Shown: piece by piece, positions 60,542 to 64,000 of the stretch
Layout: the number at the start of each line of letters is the position of its first letter
Position numbering within the stretch: position 1 is the stretch's first letter
DNA from: Phoenix dactylifera
Taxonomy: Eukaryota > Streptophyta > Magnoliopsida > Arecales > Arecaceae
Direction: 5' to 3'
Length of the DNA: 64,000 nt
Assembly (NCBI RefSeq): GCF_009389715.1
Contig: NC_052393.1
Coordinates: forward strand, 2,914,001-2,978,000
Notes under the pieces: generated by a model
Database searches by the model: none
The model's input: only the letters and a program-made list of their open reading frames with translations
Told to the model about the DNA's origin: nothing
Position numbers and translations under genes: made by a program

Positions 60542-60883
60542 TCATTGCACCTGGTTTGGCTTCTCTCAAAATCACCTTCAAGGCACATACCGTACCCTTA
60601 ATTGGGGTCACAACTCACGGGTCTATGGCTCATTAAAATGGCCCACGCGGCATCTCATGTTGTAATAAAATACACCACCCAACAAGGAATAGAAACCAAG
60701 TGGCCTCCTCCGCCCTCCACCACCTCCACCGGCTCCGCACCATGTCACCTGCTCTCGCCTAGCTCTCTCTCTCTCTTTCTCTCTCTTTTAATATGCCAAG
60801 GCAAAGAAAAGAGAAAAAAGAGGGTTCCAAGAGAGGGAGAGGGAGATAGAGAGACCAGCTCCGGTCCTCGTCCACCTCGTTGC

Positions 60884-63114
60884 ATGATGTCTCTCACCTC
60901 CTTCCTCCCCTCCGCCACCCCCAAAAGCCACCACCATGGCCAACACAAGCGAAAGAAGAAGCCATCTCAGCCCCCACCACCACCTCAGCCCGCCAAAACC
61001 CCGGCGCCGCCTTCCTCGTGGGAGCAGTTCAAGAGCCTGCTGAGCTGCAGGATCGCCGCACCGTCGACCCAGGTCCACGACCCCTCGAAGCTGGGGGGAA
61101 GGTCGTCGTCGTGTGGCTCGTCCATCTGCGCCTTCCGGGACGTGGTCCACGGCAACACCCGCGTCGTCCACCGCTCCGACACCGACCGCTACTCCTCCGC
61201 CTCCGACAGCGGGCCACTCGACACAACCCCACTCGCCCGCCGCCGCCACCGCCCCCCGCCGCCGCCGGTGGTGAGCTCCGGGTCCCACTCCAAGGGGGGA
61301 ATGCAGCTCAGGAAGCTCTCCGGGTGCTACGAGTGCCATGCCATCTCCGCCGAGCCCGCTTCCAGGTACCGGCCAATTCCTCTCTTGCATCGTTCGTTCA
61401 CTTCCCTCTTCAAGTGAAGAAGATTTAGTCATTGAGTGATGGTAGGAGGTACCCGAGGTCGAGGTTGCTGTGCGCTTGCCCCTCCTGTGGAGAGGTGTTT
61501 ACTAAATCCGAGAGTTTGGAGCTCCATCAAACCATTCGCCATGCCGGTAACACTTCCTTTCTATCTTTCTGATTCTTTTCCTTCCTCCGTTCCATTCGTT
61601 TTGAGTTTTCACTGCAATTGTTAGAGAGAGAGAGAGAATTAAAGAAGGACCAGAGGGTAGGAAGGAGAGAGCCGGTGACAATAAATGGGAGTGTCGGTGT
61701 GCTCCATTAACCATTTTTTTTTCTCTGAAAGAAAACAAAATCCTGCTCAATAATTATCAATATTACGGCATATCGATGTTTGAGTTTGACTGTTAGTTTG
61801 GTAAACAGTATTCTTTGAATTATCGAATTCTCCTTTTTTTTTTTTTTTTCTCTGTACCAAATGATTGTCCCAAATTACTGTTGCGTGGTTAAGTCTGTTC
61901 AAAACTGTCCACTTATTTTTTTCTAAAAAAATTACACTTTATTATTACTATTCAAAATTACGTTAATGAATTACAAATTAATAATTTCTCCTGCAGTGCT
62001 TGTTGCTAACATTTACTGTTTTTGCTGTTACCATACTTGGTTAATTTACATGAACAGATATATGAATATATCGACAAACATTATTTTTTTGTGTTGTTAA
62101 TTTTTTCTATTCGTAGTTTCTTCGAGACTCGGCATATATGAATTACGTAGTTTCTTCGATGTTAAACTTGTTTCAACAACACGTAAAGGAACAAACTAAA
62201 TACCGATGAATGATTCGATAATGCATAAAAACTAGAGGTCTCGTAGCATTTACTTTAAAAAAAGAAAAGAAAGAGTGTGCGATCTTTTTTGCCTTTGCAT
62301 CCATCGAACAGGAGATGGTAATTTTCAGCAAAAAAAGGGGAGATGGTAATGATGTCAAAATAGAGGTAATTATTATAATAAATCAACAGTGTCGGAACTG
62401 GGGCCGGAGGACTCCGGGAGGAACATCGTGGAGATCATCTTCAAGTCCAGTTGGCAAAAGAAGGACCATCCGATCTGCAAGATCGAGCGCATCCTCAAGG
62501 TGCACACCAACCAGCGCACCATTGCCCGCTTCGAGGACTACCGTAACGCCGTCAAGGGCCGCGCCCTCCTCCACCTCCACGCCGCCTCCGCCGCCGCCGG
62601 GGGACTCCGTCAACCCCTCACCAACAAGAAGAACCCCCGCTGCGCCGCCGACGGCAACGAGCTCCTCCGCTTCCACTGCACCACCCTCGCCTGCTCCCTC
62701 GGCGCCCGGGGCTCCACGGCCCTCTGCTCCTCCGCCGCCGCTGCCATCGGCGCCGCCGCTCCCTGCGGCGTCTGCGCCATCATCCGCCACGGCTTCGGCC
62801 GGGCACACCACCCTCACGGGGTACGCACCACCGCCAGCAGCGGCCGCGCCCACGACTGCGGTCTGCCGTCGTCGGGTGCCGCCGGCGGCGGCGGCGGCGG
62901 GGGGCTGAGGGCCATGCTCGTGTGCCGGGTCATCGCCGGCAGGATCCTTCGCCCGGGAGACGCCGACCCCGTCGTGGACGACGCCTACGACTCGGTGGCC
63001 GGGGGTCCGGGTCCCGGGGACGGCGGCGCGTACGCGACTCTCGAGGAGCTGTTCGTGGCCAATCCGAGGGCCATCCTCCCCTGTTTCGTCGTCATCTACC
63101 GGTCCCTCGACTAG
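60884..63114 (+). CDS. C2H2 zinc-finger family protein
   Basis: Three exons with GT/AG borders: 60884-61365, 61446-61546 and 62390-63114, joined in frame to 435 residues. The start is one of two adjacent Met codons (60884 or 60887). Residues 1-40 are basic and Pro-rich. Residue 141 onward reads QLRKLSGCYECHAIS, then one C2H2 finger, Cys172-x2-Cys175-x12-His188-x4-His193, encoded by exon 2. The C-terminal 240 residues (from SELGPEDSGRNIVEIIF, through WQKKDHPICKIERILKVH and later IIRHGF and EELFVANPRAILPCFVVIYRS) match the plant family typified by Arabidopsis At1g75710, whose C-terminal part recalls a PARP-type fold; role unknown, probably nuclear. Exon 3 is very GC-rich, unlike the AT-rich introns. 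A CT-rich leader precedes the start (60758-60790). Confidence 0.85.
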
Positions 63115-64000
63115 ATCGATCGATTGATCTAACTTTGTCTGGTTTATGCGTTATTAATGGGATGACATGAATAGTAGATTAGATGTGATAACGCCTGTAC
63201 CAAAAAAAAAGAAGATGTGATAACGCCGGCGACCGGGAAAGAAAAGGGTGGCCCACCCACGACGGCCTATGCTCCTACCTTTCTTGTATACTTAAACTGT
63301 CTCTACTTCTTTCTGAAACCTCTCCAAGCTCTCCTCGGTTTAGTTTACCTGGTATTTTGATTAATTAAATAAGCATGTAGAAGCTAGTGTTCTACCTGTA
63401 ACAAGAAGTTTTATTAGTTTTTCTTGAACGTTTCGTTGATTGATGAGGTGTTATCCAAGTACTTAATGGGCTGGTATTTTATTATTTACATGCTTACAGC
63501 CAGCGATTTTGAAGTCATGGTAAGATAAATTAATTGCAGATCAATCCATCTGGTTGATTGAATCACCTTCCACCCATATTTGGGTCACTTGAAAGCATCA
63601 AATGGCACCCGGTGTGCTTTAGAATCTATTATTTTTTTAATTTTTTTAACTGTATATGTATCCGTAATGTATGATATATCTATTTTACTTTAAAAAATAG
63701 ATGGCACTTTGACTATAAAAAAACACTAAATGGCACTTTGACTAAACCGCGAGCTAAATCAGTTCATTCAAACTTTTTTCTGGGAGAATACTCCACCAGT
63801 TGAGATATTTTCTATTTCTCCATCTCTAAAAACTCCAACCAAATATAAATTATTTTTTATTTTTTAATTAACCATACTTTTTCTCCTCCTCTCCCCACGA
63901 GCTAAACCCTAATGTATAAAACTTTCTTCTGACTTGCCCTGGGAGAGAAGGCTCCGCCGGTTGCCTCTGTGCACACGAAGGATAAAACTACAGCAGTCAC
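63115..64000. other. 3' flank of the zinc-finger gene, nothing further recognised
   Basis: Contains the probable 3' UTR and AT-rich intergenic DNA. No further gene is supported. Confidence 0.4.

Noticed and set aside
62315..62908. 197-codon Pro/Ala-rich plus-strand frame, and its minus-strand mirror
   Set aside because: Out-of-frame shadows of exon 3 of the zinc-finger gene.
1..64000. CRISPR arrays, operons, bacterial promoters or phage genes
   Set aside because: The window is plant nuclear DNA with spliced genes and retroelements; the direct repeats seen are microsatellites, tandem duplications or transposon parts.

Overview
This is nuclear plant DNA: compact protein-coding exons separated by long AT-rich introns and intergenic space packed with retrotransposons, SINEs and small terminal-inverted-repeat elements. 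The GC-rich exons beside very AT-poor-in-genes surroundings, the large introns and the style of the repeats suggest a monocot, possibly a palm; the species assignment is inference. There is no bacterial, viral or CRISPR content.

Five host loci are recognisable. (1) An E2F cell-cycle transcription factor on the minus strand (7213-12399): six exons down to the end of the DNA-binding domain; its C-terminal half was not found and probably lies left of the window. (2) An EF-hand calcium-sensor gene on the plus strand (26101-33066), five exons, 386 residues, resembling the SnRK2-interacting calcium sensor family, with TATA box and two G-box elements. (3) A WUSCHEL-type homeobox gene on the plus strand (40165-41500), two exons, 298 residues, with an unusual recognition helix. 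(4) A TRM6-like locus (tRNA m1A58 methyltransferase, non-catalytic subunit) on the minus strand (43515-53587), whose first two exons are clean but whose 3' exons carry stops, frameshifts and a lost splice site: a pseudogene. (5) A C2H2 zinc-finger gene on the plus strand (60884-63114), three exons, 435 residues.

Mobile DNA fills most of the rest. The left edge is a minus-strand LTR retrotransposon relic (gag plus a tRNA-Met primer site). Four copies of one foldback-type element lie at 1.1-2.8 kb and 14.1 kb. Between 18.1 and 25.4 kb there is a retroelement cluster: a SINE with a 17-bp target duplication, a 951-bp solo LTR with a 5-bp target duplication, and a nearly complete L1-type LINE with a C-terminal RNase H domain. 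Two more LINE 3' ends with RNase H remnants occur at 13.2-13.7 and 39.4-39.9 kb, the latter directly upstream of the WUSCHEL-like gene. At 34.58-35.86 kb an hAT-type element with 8-bp target duplication has captured the first two exons and intervening intron of a DUF1068-family gene. About 46.8-51 kb is a very AT-rich repeat block inside the TRM6-like pseudogene.

The genes do not form an operon or pathway; the locus is a gene-sparse region in which host genes keep their own promoters and transposons have inserted in introns and promoter-proximal DNA. Exon borders were chosen by reading frame, GT/AG sites and family resemblance recalled from knowledge; no search was run.
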